Positions 34,532 through 43,395 of a stretch of DNA of 64,000 nt are shown one piece after another. The position numbers and the translations under genes are program-made. Origin of the DNA: Longilinea arvoryzae (GTDB taxonomy: Bacteria; Chloroflexota; Anaerolineae; Anaerolineales; Anaerolineaceae); contig NZ_DF967972.1 of the NCBI RefSeq assembly GCF_001050235.1, positions 3,500,724 through 3,564,723 of the forward strand, given 5' to 3'. Positions within the stretch are counted from its first letter, which is position 1, and each line of letters begins with the position of its first letter. The notes under the pieces were generated by a model. It searched no databases, had not been told where the DNA came from, and was given only the letters and a program-made list of their open reading frames with translations.

Positions 34532-37500
34532 ATGGCCGATATTCGCTGCTCGAAATGTCAAACTCTGAATCCCGCCGGCGCCACCGTTTGCAAGAATTGC
34601 GGCCAACCTCTGGCGGACGAATCGATAAGCTGGCTGGACAGCCTGCGGAGCGGTACAGCATCTTCCGCCTGGGAAGAACCTGAAACCAACGCCAAAGCTG
34701 CCGAAGATGCTCAACCCGAGGATACTCCAGATTGGCTGCAACGGATTCGCCAGCACAACCAGGAGGAACAGGCCCGGTCCGAACCACCGGCGCCCGCGGA
34801 AGAACCCTCTGAAGATCTTCCGGAATGGCTGCGCGATATCCAGCAATCTTCTTCCGGTCAATCAACGGGTTCCGAAACAGGCGGGAATGCGGATTGGCTT
34901 CAGAATTTGCGCTCCTCCGAATCGGCCATGTCCAGAGGCGATTCTGGCCCGAGCGAGATACCCGCTGCCGGTTCGTTGCCTTTTGCGAGCGAACCTTCCG
35001 AAGAGTCCGGCGAAGACACGCCGGATTGGATGAAAAACCTTGAATCCTGGAAAGCAGGCAAAGAGGCAGAATCAACGCCCCCGGATGATTTTCCCGATCG
35101 GGTCAACCCGGATCAACCCTCCGCGCCGGCAAATTCCGCGTTCGAGGAAGATGACCAGGAATGGCTCACCCGGCTTTCCCGGCAGAGCAGCGGCCAGCCT
35201 TCCGCCGCCGGCTCCTCGGATTCGGATTGGGCAGCCGGGCTTCAAACTGGTTCTGAATCTTCTTCGCAGGACGCCGCTCCCGAAGAAAGGGACGCATCCA
35301 AACCGGCAGCCGAAGAACCCCCCGCCTCAGCCGCCGAGTCATCCGATCTGGACTGGTTGTCCAGCCTGCAAGCTGTTTCCGGGCCGGCCGCTGAAGATCT
35401 CCCCGCGGAAGAACAACCTGCCGTATCCGGTGAGGATTTCGATTGGATGAGCCGCCTATCTGGCGAAACGCCGTCCACGGAGCCAGACTCGGGCGCAGCT
35501 TCGAATCCATTTTCCAGTTCAGACTTCCCACAGAGTCAGGGGGAAGGTTTCTCCTGGGAAGGAGAAATTCCGGGTCAGGAACCTCCGACTGGCGATCCAC
35601 CCGAAACGCCCGATTGGCTGCGTGCGTTCGGTACGCATCAACCTGTAATGGACTCGGGCGCCAGTAGCGAACACCCATTCGAATCCTCGCTTCCTGAAGA
35701 GGGCGAATCCGGGCAGCCTTCCGGTGAATTACCGGATTGGCTGAGCAAATTCTCCTCACAAGAGCCCGAACGGCTCGCGGACGAGACCCAGCCCGATTCC
35801 ACCGGCGAGTCAAAGCCAAACGTTCCAGACTGGTTGAACAACTTTCCCTCGACAGAGCCTGAACCACCTGCCGCCGGTACGCAGGCTGAGTTCACGGGCC
35901 AACCCGAGCCGACTGAGCCTGAAAACGTCCCTGCCTGGCTGAACAATTTCCCCGGGCAGGCGCCTGAACAACCCGCCGCCGAGATGGAGGCTTCGCCAGA
36001 ATCCACGGAAGAACCAAAACCATCTGAACCGGAAAATGTTCCGGATTGGTTGAAACAATATCCACCGGCGGAACAGACCTCACAGCCCGCCGAGCCGGTC
36101 GCTCCCATTTCCGAAGAACCTCAGAACGAGAAATTTACCTGGCAGTCGCTGGGCATCCAGGAGCCCTCCGAGGCCGAAAAACCCGAAGAAGCGGCGACGG
36201 ATTTGCCCTTCGCCGGCGCGAATCTGCCGGAATGGTTGGATCAAGCGGGAAGCGCAGAACCGCGCCTCCCCCTGGACGAAGAATTGATTCCCCCGGCAAA
36301 ACCCGCCAGCGAATCGGAGACTCCCACGCCATTCGCGCAATCCGAAATTCCCGATTGGTTGGGCGAATCGGGTCCAGCCGCCGCCGCCGCGCAGGCCGCG
36401 GGCGAGCATCCCGCCGAGAGTTCCGACAAACCCCTGGAAGCCGCCGAACTGCCCTCCTGGCTGCAATCCATGCGCCCGATCGAAACGGTCGCGCCAAAGC
36501 CAATTTCGGCTGAAGAAAAACGCATCGAAAAAGCCGGGCCTCTGGCCGGTATTTCCGGCGTGCTGCCCACCGAAGATCTGGTCGGGCAATATATCAAGCC
36601 GCCTTTATATACGGTCAAATTGCGCGTGAGCGAAAAACAGCGTGTCCACGCTTCGCTCATCGAAAGCTTGATCGGTGAAGAGACCCAGTCCCAGGCCATC
36701 CCGGCCGAACGAAGTGAAGCGCCGAAACGCGTGCTGCGCTTCCTGGTGGCCATCGTACTCATACTGGCCATCCTTCTACCAATGTTGAATATCCTGCCGT
36801 CTTTCCCGGCTCCGGATATCCTGCCGCAGGAATTAGTGGCCTTCGAGCAGGTCATGAGTGATGAGACGATCATTCCCCAGGGTTCGGCAGTGTTGCTGGC
36901 GCTCGAATATGAACCCGGACTCTCCGGCGAAATGCAGACCGCTTCAGAAGCGGTGATTCGCCAGCTCGCCGAACGGAATGTCAGTCTGACGGTCATTTCC
37001 ACCTCACCCACCGGATCGATTCTGGCCGAATCTCTGCTGAACAAGGCAAAATTCGATTCCGCGAAAGTGGTTAACCTGGGTTATCTGGCTGGCGGAAGCA
37101 CGGGCCTGCAGAGCTTTGGCCTTTCGCCGGTTCAGGCGGCTCCGGCCACCCTTCAGGGCCAACTCGCTCCCTGGAACAGCGGCATTTTGGCGGGTATTAC
37201 TCATTTGAGCGATTTCGCGGCTACGATCGTACTGACCGATGATCCGGATAAAGGCCGCACCTGGGTCGAACAGATCCAACCGACGCTGGATGGAAAACCC
37301 ATGTTGATGGTTTCCAGCGCCCAGGCTGCTCCGCTGCTGCTGCCCTATTACAATTCCGGCCAGGTAAAGGGCATCATTTCGGGCATCAACGGCGCCGCCG
37401 GGTATGAAAGTCTCGTACAGAGCAGTGGAACCGCCACCCTGCTGCGCGGCTCCTATCAGTATGGGATGTTACTGGCTGCTGTATTGATCCTGGTTGGCGG

Positions 37501-37558
37501 GTTAATCACGGCAATTGCTTCGTCGATCACGCGCGGAAAAGCGGAAAAAGGGGCATAG
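34532..37558 (+). CDS. Zinc-ribbon scaffold-like membrane protein with ~17 PDWL-type repeats
   Basis: A 1008-aa protein. A zinc ribbon (CSKC...CKNCG, residues about 6-26) is followed by about 630 residues of acidic, Pro/Ser/Glu-rich, probably disordered sequence. This carries about 17 short motifs of the form x-P-D-W-L-x-x-(L/F), such as TPDWLQRI, LPEWLRDI, VPDWLNNF and IPDWLGES. A membrane helix (FLVAIVLILAILLPMLNIL), an extracytoplasmic alpha/beta domain and a last helix (GMLLAAVLILVGGLITAIA) follow. ATG 34532 is preferred to the GTG at 34520. A multivalent docking platform is inferred, not shown. Confidence 0.75.
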   Translation: MADIRCSKCQTLNPAGATVCKNCGQPLADESISWLDSLRSGTASSAWEEPETNAKAAEDAQPEDTPDWLQRIRQHNQEEQARSEPPAPAEEPSEDLPEWLRDIQQSSSGQSTGSETGGNADWLQNLRSSESAMSRGDSGPSEIPAAGSLPFASEPSEESGEDTPDWMKNLESWKAGKEAESTPPDDFPDRVNPDQPSAPANSAFEEDDQEWLTRLSRQSSGQPSAAGSSDSDWAAGLQTGSESSSQDAAPEERDASKPAAEEPPASAAESSDLDWLSSLQAVSGPAAEDLPAEEQPAVSGEDFDWMSRLSGETPSTEPDSGAASNPFSSSDFPQSQGEGFSWEGEIPGQEPPTGDPPETPDWLRAFGTHQPVMDSGASSEHPFESSLPEEGESGQPSGELPDWLSKFSSQEPERLADETQPDSTGESKPNVPDWLNNFPSTEPEPPAAGTQAEFTGQPEPTEPENVPAWLNNFPGQAPEQPAAEMEASPESTEEPKPSEPENVPDWLKQYPPAEQTSQPAEPVAPISEEPQNEKFTWQSLGIQEPSEAEKPEEAATDLPFAGANLPEWLDQAGSAEPRLPLDEELIPPAKPASESETPTPFAQSEIPDWLGESGPAAAAAQAAGEHPAESSDKPLEAAELPSWLQSMRPIETVAPKPISAEEKRIEKAGPLAGISGVLPTEDLVGQYIKPPLYTVKLRVSEKQRVHASLIESLIGEETQSQAIPAERSEAPKRVLRFLVAIVLILAILLPMLNILPSFPAPDILPQELVAFEQVMSDETIIPQGSAVLLALEYEPGLSGEMQTASEAVIRQLAERNVSLTVISTSPTGSILAESLLNKAKFDSAKVVNLGYLAGGSTGLQSFGLSPVQAAPATLQGQLAPWNSGILAGITHLSDFAATIVLTDDPDKGRTWVEQIQPTLDGKPMLMVSSAQAAPLLLPYYNSGQVKGIISGINGAAGYESLVQSSGTATLLRGSYQYGMLLAAVLILVGGLITAIASSITRGKAEKGA

Positions 37559-38218
37559 ATGGAAACCGCCGATCTGATCTGGACTATCGTGGGCTTTGTA
37601 CTGACACTGCTGGTTCTCAGCTACGTGCTGGGTGACAATCCATTCTTTAAACTGGTTTCCTATCTGTTTGTCGGGATTGCCTCCGGAGCGGTGGCCGTGA
37701 TCGCGATCTATCAGGTGATCTGGCCGAAATTGATCCTCCCGGTGCTGAGCGGAAACTATTTGACTCTCATCCCGCTGCTCCTCTCGGTGCTGCTGATTTG
37801 CAAGCTTTTCCCGAAAGTCTCTTTCCTGGGCAATATTTCGATGGCTTACCTGGTTGGCGCCGGGGCTGCGGTCGCCGTCGGCGGCGCCGTGATGGGAACC
37901 CTGGTCGCGCAAACCAGCGCAATGGCGGCTCCGTTCGACCTTTCGAGCGCGGCTGCCTCCGGCAATCCGCTCTCGCAAATCGCTGAAGGAGTTTTCATCC
38001 TGGTGGGGACACTGGCCACCCTGTTCTACTTCCAATTTTCGGCCAGGGTGCAGGCCAATCAAACCATTCAACGTTCGCAATTCGTGGAAGTGGTGGGCAA
38101 GATCGGGCAAGGGTTCATCGCCATCACTTTCGGCGCATTGCTGGCCGGGGTCTTCGGTTCAGCCATCGCAGCGCTGATCGAACGTCTGGCTTTTCTATTG
38201 ACCGCCTTCCGTTTCTAA
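37559..38218 (+). CDS. Polytopic membrane protein, unknown
   Basis: A 219-aa protein with about six membrane helices, starting directly after the previous stop codon. An extracytoplasmic Ser/Ala-rich loop (AMAAPFDLSSAAASGNPLSQ) separates helix groups. No family motif. The tight coupling argues it works with its neighbours. Confidence 0.7.
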   Translation: METADLIWTIVGFVLTLLVLSYVLGDNPFFKLVSYLFVGIASGAVAVIAIYQVIWPKLILPVLSGNYLTLIPLLLSVLLICKLFPKVSFLGNISMAYLVGAGAAVAVGGAVMGTLVAQTSAMAAPFDLSSAAASGNPLSQIAEGVFILVGTLATLFYFQFSARVQANQTIQRSQFVEVVGKIGQGFIAITFGALLAGVFGSAIAALIERLAFLLTAFRF

Positions 38219-38230
38219 ACCGAAATTGTT

Positions 38231-39952
38231 ATGACAACTTCACTCATTGACGCTGAATCCGTTCTGGTGTTGGACCTGGGCTCGTTGTATACGAGAGCCC
38301 TCTTTTTCGATGTCGTCGACGGGCAATATCGGTTCGTGGCATCGAGTTCGGCGAGTACAACCGCCAATGCCCCCTATCATGACGTCCGTGAAGGGGCCCA
38401 TACGGCCATCCTGCAACTGCAGGAAATCACCGGACGCGAGTTCACAGATGCTGAAGCTCGTATCGTCGTCCCCACCCAACCCACCGGCGAAGGCGTGGAT
38501 CGGTTGGTCATTATCTCTTCGGTCGGCTCCGAATTGCGAATCGTTACGATGGGCCTGTTGGACGAAGTTTCGGTCGATAGCGCCAATCGGTTGGCTTCCA
38601 CCACCTGCAGTCAGATCGTCGAGAGTATCGGCCTGAACGACCGGCGCAAGCCGGAAATCCAGATGGACGCCATTCTGCGCGCCTCGCCTGACCTGGTTAT
38701 TCTGGCCGGCGGCACCGAACATGGCGCCACCCGATCGATCGGCAAGCTGGTCGAATTGATCTCGCTGGTCTGCCGGGTGACCCCGACCGAAAAACGGCCT
38801 CAGATTCTTTTCGCCGGCAATCAGGTGCTTGCCCGCAAGATCAAGGAAATTCTGGAGAAACTGGCGCCCACGCAAATTGCGCCCAATATCCGCCCGTCCA
38901 TCGACCTCGAAGACCTCAGCCCCGCCCAACAGGTGATGGGGCAAATGGTGATGCAAATCCGGCAAAATCAGATCGGCGGCCTGCAATCCCTGGCCAGCAA
39001 TGCCAATCTGCCGCCTGTGCCTTCTCCGCAGGCCTTTGGACGCATGATTCGCTTTCTGAGCCATATCTATGACCCGCAAAAAGGGGTCCTGGGCATCGAT
39101 CTGGGTTCTTCCTCCACCACACTGGCCGTTGGCCAGGCCGGCAAGTTGCTGCTGGACGTGCTTCCGTACGGAACGGGTTATGGATTGCGAGCTGCTTTGC
39201 AGCGTTCGAAGCTCGAAGAAATCGAATCCTGGTTGAGCGTTCATGTTCCGCAGGATGAATTGCGCGATTATCTTTATCAGAAGAGCCTTTTCCCACAAAC
39301 CATACCGACCATAGGTGAAACCTTTGCCATCGAGCAGGCCATGGCGCGCCAGATTCTTCGCCTGGGCAGCCAGCATCTCGAGGCCCAGCGCCAGGGCTTG
39401 AGCCATTCCTTCGAACCCATCGTCGTCAGCGGCGGTTTCTTTTCGCAAGCTCCCCTGCCAGGACAGGCCATGCTGGCCGCCCTGGATGGCATCCAACCGG
39501 TCGGAATCGGGCTGGTGTTGCTCGACACGCACGGTTTATTGGCCGCGTTGGGCGCCGTTGCGCCGCTCAATTCGATCCTGCCGGTCCAGGTGCTCGAGTC
39601 TGCCTTCCAGAATCTGGGCACGGTCATCAGTCCGGTGAGCGACTCACGCTACGGCACGCCCATTCTCAAGGTTCGTCTCGAAATCGAACAGGGAGATGAA
39701 ATTCGGACGGAAGTCAAACAGGGCGCGCTGGTCAGCCTGCCGCTCAAAACCGGCCAGGTGGCGCGCATCCACCTCGAACCGCTCAACCGCACCGAAATCG
39801 ATCCGCGCCGCAAGACCGGCGGCAGCTTCAAGATCATCGGCGGTCTGTGCGGTGTGGTCATCGACGCCCGCGGCAGATCGCTCGCCCTGCCGCCGGACGC
39901 ATCCCGCCGCCGGGATATGCATAAGAAATGGCTGGCCGCTTTGACCAATTGA
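38231..39952 (+). CDS. MutL-type ASKHA ATPase ('glutamate mutase L' family)
   Basis: A 573-aa protein of the actin-like ATPase superfamily. It has the phosphate-1 motif VLVLDLGSLYTRALFF, a second nucleotide-binding start GVLGIDLGSSSTTLAVG, and GGFF and adenosine-type motifs. By family it is annotated as glutamate mutase reactivating protein MutL, but no methylaspartate mutase (mutS/mutE) is in the window and it sits among membrane proteins. It is therefore more likely an ATPase energising or assembling this envelope complex. Confidence 0.8.
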   Translation: MTTSLIDAESVLVLDLGSLYTRALFFDVVDGQYRFVASSSASTTANAPYHDVREGAHTAILQLQEITGREFTDAEARIVVPTQPTGEGVDRLVIISSVGSELRIVTMGLLDEVSVDSANRLASTTCSQIVESIGLNDRRKPEIQMDAILRASPDLVILAGGTEHGATRSIGKLVELISLVCRVTPTEKRPQILFAGNQVLARKIKEILEKLAPTQIAPNIRPSIDLEDLSPAQQVMGQMVMQIRQNQIGGLQSLASNANLPPVPSPQAFGRMIRFLSHIYDPQKGVLGIDLGSSSTTLAVGQAGKLLLDVLPYGTGYGLRAALQRSKLEEIESWLSVHVPQDELRDYLYQKSLFPQTIPTIGETFAIEQAMARQILRLGSQHLEAQRQGLSHSFEPIVVSGGFFSQAPLPGQAMLAALDGIQPVGIGLVLLDTHGLLAALGAVAPLNSILPVQVLESAFQNLGTVISPVSDSRYGTPILKVRLEIEQGDEIRTEVKQGALVSLPLKTGQVARIHLEPLNRTEIDPRRKTGGSFKIIGGLCGVVIDARGRSLALPPDASRRRDMHKKWLAALTN

Positions 39953-39992
39953 CCCAACCTGGTACAAATGTTGCACCCGTGAGAAGAGACCT

Positions 39993-41045
39993 ATGATTGT
40001 ACCCGTTACGCACGTTTCACCCCTCGCTACCATACGCCGCTCCCGCCTTTTGCCGGAGAAGGGGCAGGTGCTCGTCCATGCCGGGCAGAATGTCACTGCC
40101 ACTGATGTCATCGGCGAGGTCCTTCTGCCGGGCGATCATCTGATCGTCGATGTTCGTCGCGCCCTTGGGCTGTCTCGCTCCGCTGAAGCCGAAAAGCTGA
40201 TCGACCGGCATGCCGGCGAACGCCTTCAAAAAGGGGATGTCATCGCCGAGACAGGCGGAATGCTACCACGCGTGGTGCGCTCATCGGTCGATTGCCAGAT
40301 CGTCGCAGTCGCCAATGGCCAGGTGGTCCTCGAAACCCAACCCATAAAGATGGCGCTCAAAGCCGGTTTCAACGGCACAGTCACCGAAGTCATGCCCGAA
40401 CGTGGAGCGGTAATCGAGACCAACGGCGTCCTGATCCAGGGAGTGTGGGGTAACCAACAGGCGGATTTTGGCCTGCTGCTCGTCCTGGCGAAGACGCCGG
40501 ATGAAGAATTGACCCGCGCCCGTCTGGATGTCAGCATGCGCGGCGCAGTCGTCCTGGCGGGGCATGCCAGCCAACCGGATGCGCTGCAAGCCGCGGCCGA
40601 ATTGCCGCTGCGCGCGCTTATTCTGGCTTCCATGTCGGCCGATTTGATCAGCCTGGCCGGCACATTGGCCATCCCGATCATCCTGCTGGAAGGTTTTGGC
40701 CGCATTCCCATGAATGAGGCCGCCTTTAAATTACTCACCAGCAATGAAAAGCGGGATGTCTGCGTCAATGCCACCAATTGGAATCCGTTGAGCGGTGAAC
40801 GGCCCGAAATCATCATTCCTTTGCCCGCCAACGGTCTGGATACGAAAGAGATGGCGGATTTGGTGCCCGAAACACGGGTGCGTATTCTGAGCGCCCCCTA
40901 TCAGGGCCAGATCGGTACCGTCGTTTACATCCGGCCTGGAATCACGGCCCTACCCAACGGTTTGCGCGCCCAGGCTGCCAACATTCAACTCGAAAATGAT
41001 GAGATCGCTGTTATCCCCCTGCAAAACCTGGATGTGCTAGAATAA
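39993..41045 (+). CDS. Barrel-sandwich/KOW-like protein, unknown
   Basis: A 350-aa soluble protein. N-terminal segments resemble barrel-sandwich (lipoyl-like) domains (LVHAGQNVTATDVIGEVLLP, ERLQKGDVIAET, VDCQIVAVANGQVVLE). A middle alpha/beta domain (DFGLLLVLA, ALILASMSADLISLAG, IPIILLEGFG) precedes a KOW-like C-terminus (VRILSAPYQGQIGTVVYI). Enzymatic role unknown. It follows the MutL-like gene by 40 bp in the same direction, and a TACAAA box nearby could give an internal promoter. Confidence 0.65.
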   Translation: MIVPVTHVSPLATIRRSRLLPEKGQVLVHAGQNVTATDVIGEVLLPGDHLIVDVRRALGLSRSAEAEKLIDRHAGERLQKGDVIAETGGMLPRVVRSSVDCQIVAVANGQVVLETQPIKMALKAGFNGTVTEVMPERGAVIETNGVLIQGVWGNQQADFGLLLVLAKTPDEELTRARLDVSMRGAVVLAGHASQPDALQAAAELPLRALILASMSADLISLAGTLAIPIILLEGFGRIPMNEAAFKLLTSNEKRDVCVNATNWNPLSGERPEIIIPLPANGLDTKEMADLVPETRVRILSAPYQGQIGTVVYIRPGITALPNGLRAQAANIQLENDEIAVIPLQNLDVLE

Positions 41046-41085
41046 CATCATTGTGCAGGAAATTTGATCGAGAGAGGTGCCCACT

Positions 41086-41703
41086 ATGAGCCTAAACGAT
41101 TTCGACGACACCCAGTTTGAGGATTTCTCGCCGGAAGAACAACAACCCGCCGAAGGCGGCAGCCCGGAGCCCAGCGGCGGAAACGGCGGTAACCGTAATT
41201 TTATGCTGGCCGTCGGCATCATTGGCGCCATTTTTATCATCAGCCTGATCGGCCTGGGCTTATACATCTTCCTGGGACAACCCCGCCAGACGCAATCCTT
41301 GCGTGAAACCGCGGCAGTCATCAATGCCAACAATACGGCCACCGCGATGAGCGCCACCCAATCGGCCGGGCTCAACATTCAACGCCTCACGCAAACTGCG
41401 GGCGCGCCCACCAAGACCCCCATCCCTGCCACCAACACGCCAGTGGTCGCCATTCCCACGGCCACGCTCGATCTGACCGCCACCAGTCTGGCAAGCGGGC
41501 TAGCTGATCCGGCTGCGCGTACGGCGACCGTGGCTGCATTCCAAACCCAGGTGGCGGCCGGAACGAAGATCACCGGCACCTCCACTGCATTACCGAAAAC
41601 CGGTTTCGCCGAGGATGTGGGCCTGCCGGGTTTGTTGGGCGCCGCCGCCATTCTCCTGCTGGTCATCTTCCTGGCCCGCCGCCTGCGCATGTCGCAATCC
41701 TGA
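41086..41703 (+). CDS. LPxTG-like cell-surface protein
   Basis: A 205-aa protein: acidic cytoplasmic N-terminus, one membrane helix (about 41-64), a Thr/Ala-rich spacer, then a C-terminal LPKTG followed by a hydrophobic stretch and RR-rich tail (LARRLRMS). That order matches a sortase sorting signal, unusual because an N-terminal membrane helix is also present. No sortase is visible. ATG 41086 has GAGAGGTG upstream. It is followed by a terminator and closes the operon. Confidence 0.72.
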   Translation: MSLNDFDDTQFEDFSPEEQQPAEGGSPEPSGGNGGNRNFMLAVGIIGAIFIISLIGLGLYIFLGQPRQTQSLRETAAVINANNTATAMSATQSAGLNIQRLTQTAGAPTKTPIPATNTPVVAIPTATLDLTATSLASGLADPAARTATVAAFQTQVAAGTKITGTSTALPKTGFAEDVGLPGLLGAAAILLLVIFLARRLRMSQS

Positions 41704-41774
41704 GCCTCTGTACGTTTGCCAGGTGTGAGGAAGCATTCTTTCCCACCGCGCCTCTCTTTTACGATCGTTCCAAC

Positions 41775-41811
41775 ATCCGCCCTGACCTGATCCGTCCGGG
41801 CGGATTTCGTT
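41775..41811 (+). terminator. Terminator closing the envelope operon
   Basis: ATCCGCCC (41775-41782) pairs with GGGCGGAT (41798-41805), followed by TTCGTT. Confidence 0.55.
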
Positions 41812-41818
41812 AATCATA

Positions 41819-41853
41819 AACGCGGCCGCCTGTTTGTCGCAGGCGGCCGCGTT
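41819..41853 (-). terminator. Strong terminator after the phosphomutase gene
   Basis: A 14-bp perfect stem, AACGCGGCCGCCTG/CAGGCGGCCGCGTT, with a 7-nt loop; on the minus strand it continues into TTATG. Confidence 0.75.
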
Positions 41854-41877
41854 CGATCAAGCCAGGTATATCAAGGG

Positions 41878-43338
41878 TTACACGATACTGGCGGCAATTT
41901 GCTCCCCATACCCCAACAGGTCGCGGACCATGGCTGTGCTGCGTCCTTCAGCGTACACGCGCAGCACAGGTTCGGTGCCCGAGGGGCGCACCAACAACCA
42001 GGAATCATCGGCCATGATGTACTTGACGCCGTCGATGGTGCTGATTTCTGCAATGGCTTCGCCGCCGATGGTTTTGGGCGCCTGCTCGATCAATTGCTTC
42101 ATCATTTGTTCCTTGGCGACGGGGCGCTTCAGGCGCAGATCCTTGCGTTCGTAGAAGGCCGGACCGACATCCTCGAGCAGGTTATTCACCAGCTCACCCA
42201 GTGGCATATCGTAAGCAGCTACCATTTCAACGACCAGCAGGCCCATCAATACGCCATCCCCCTCGGGAATGTGGCCGTGGAAGGAAATGCCGCCGGATTC
42301 CTCGCCGCCGATCAGGACGTCTTCTTTCATCATCCAATCTGCAATATGGTTGAAGCCCACCGGGGTCTCATGCAGGGTCAGGCCATACCGCGCCGCCAGG
42401 CGATCGATCATGCGGGTGGTTGAGACGGTGCGCACCACCGAGCCGGTCAGGCCGCGCTTCTCGACTAGGTAGCGCAGCGCCAGCGCCATAATTTTGTGGG
42501 GATCGACAAAATTGCCGCGTTCGTCCATCGCGCCGGTGCGGTCCGCATCGCCGTCCGTGGCGATGCCAAAACTGCCCGCTCCCGTGCTGATGGCTCCGGC
42601 CAGCGTACCCAGAAAACGCGCAATCGGTTCGGGGTGAACGCCGCCGAAGCCCGGGTTCATCTCGCCGCGCACTTCCGCCACTTCGCAGCCCGTACCCTGC
42701 AAAATGCCCCGAATCACACCCCGGCCGGAACCGTACATCGAATCGATGACGATGCGCTGCGGATTATCCGCGATAACATCGAAGTTGATCAGTTTGCGCA
42801 GGTGATCGTAATAGGCCGGAATGGGGTTGAAACGTTGAATCAAGCCGTTACTCTTGGCCAGCTCGTAATCCATCAGGTTTGGACCGCGCGCCTGGGCTTC
42901 GTTATCGTTCAAATATACTTCCACCCGACGGCACTGTTCCGGAGAAGCTGAACCGCCAAAGGCGGATTTGAGCTTGACGCCATTGTACCGCGGCGCGTTG
43001 TGCGAGGCTGTAATCATCACGCCCCCGATGGCGCCCAGGTTTTGAACCGCGTGCGACAGGGTCGGCGTAGGGATATCGGCTTGAGAGATGAACACCGTAA
43101 ACCCGTTGGCAGCCAGAACGCGCGCTACTTCGGTGGCGTAACGATCGGATAAGAATCGGGTATCGAAGCCGACCACCATTTTTCGTGAATCGATCGGATG
43201 ATCAGGCACATTTCCATTGAGCCAGGAACCCGACGAGATCGAATCGGCGATCGCCTGTGTAACCAGGCGCAAATTCTCAAATGTAAAGGTATCCGAGATG
43301 ACGGCGCGCCAGCCGTCCGTTCCAAAATGGATCGTCAT
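41878..43338 (-). CDS. Phosphoglucomutase/phosphomannomutase family protein
   Basis: A 486-aa alpha-D-phosphohexomutase. It starts with IHFGTDGWRAVI and has the phosphoserine loop TASHNAPRYNGVK, the Mg2+ loop ATDGDADRTGAM, the sugar-binding GGEESGGISFHGH and the phosphate-binding RPSGTEPVLRVY. It interconverts 1- and 6-phosphates of glucose, mannose or glucosamine; specificity is not deducible. AGGAAAG SD upstream. Confidence 0.92.
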   Translation of the reverse strand: MTIHFGTDGWRAVISDTFTFENLRLVTQAIADSISSGSWLNGNVPDHPIDSRKMVVGFDTRFLSDRYATEVARVLAANGFTVFISQADIPTPTLSHAVQNLGAIGGVMITASHNAPRYNGVKLKSAFGGSASPEQCRRVEVYLNDNEAQARGPNLMDYELAKSNGLIQRFNPIPAYYDHLRKLINFDVIADNPQRIVIDSMYGSGRGVIRGILQGTGCEVAEVRGEMNPGFGGVHPEPIARFLGTLAGAISTGAGSFGIATDGDADRTGAMDERGNFVDPHKIMALALRYLVEKRGLTGSVVRTVSTTRMIDRLAARYGLTLHETPVGFNHIADWMMKEDVLIGGEESGGISFHGHIPEGDGVLMGLLVVEMVAAYDMPLGELVNNLLEDVGPAFYERKDLRLKRPVAKEQMMKQLIEQAPKTIGGEAIAEISTIDGVKYIMADDSWLLVRPSGTEPVLRVYAEGRSTAMVRDLLGYGEQIAASIV

Positions 43339-43395
43339 AGACTTTCCTAAACTCCTTCAGCAAAGGATCATTTTTGATATTTTTAAAAATTGCCC

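Noticed and set aside
38240..39532. 430-codon open frame on the minus strand
   Set aside because: Antisense of the MutL-like ATPase; no protein-like features.
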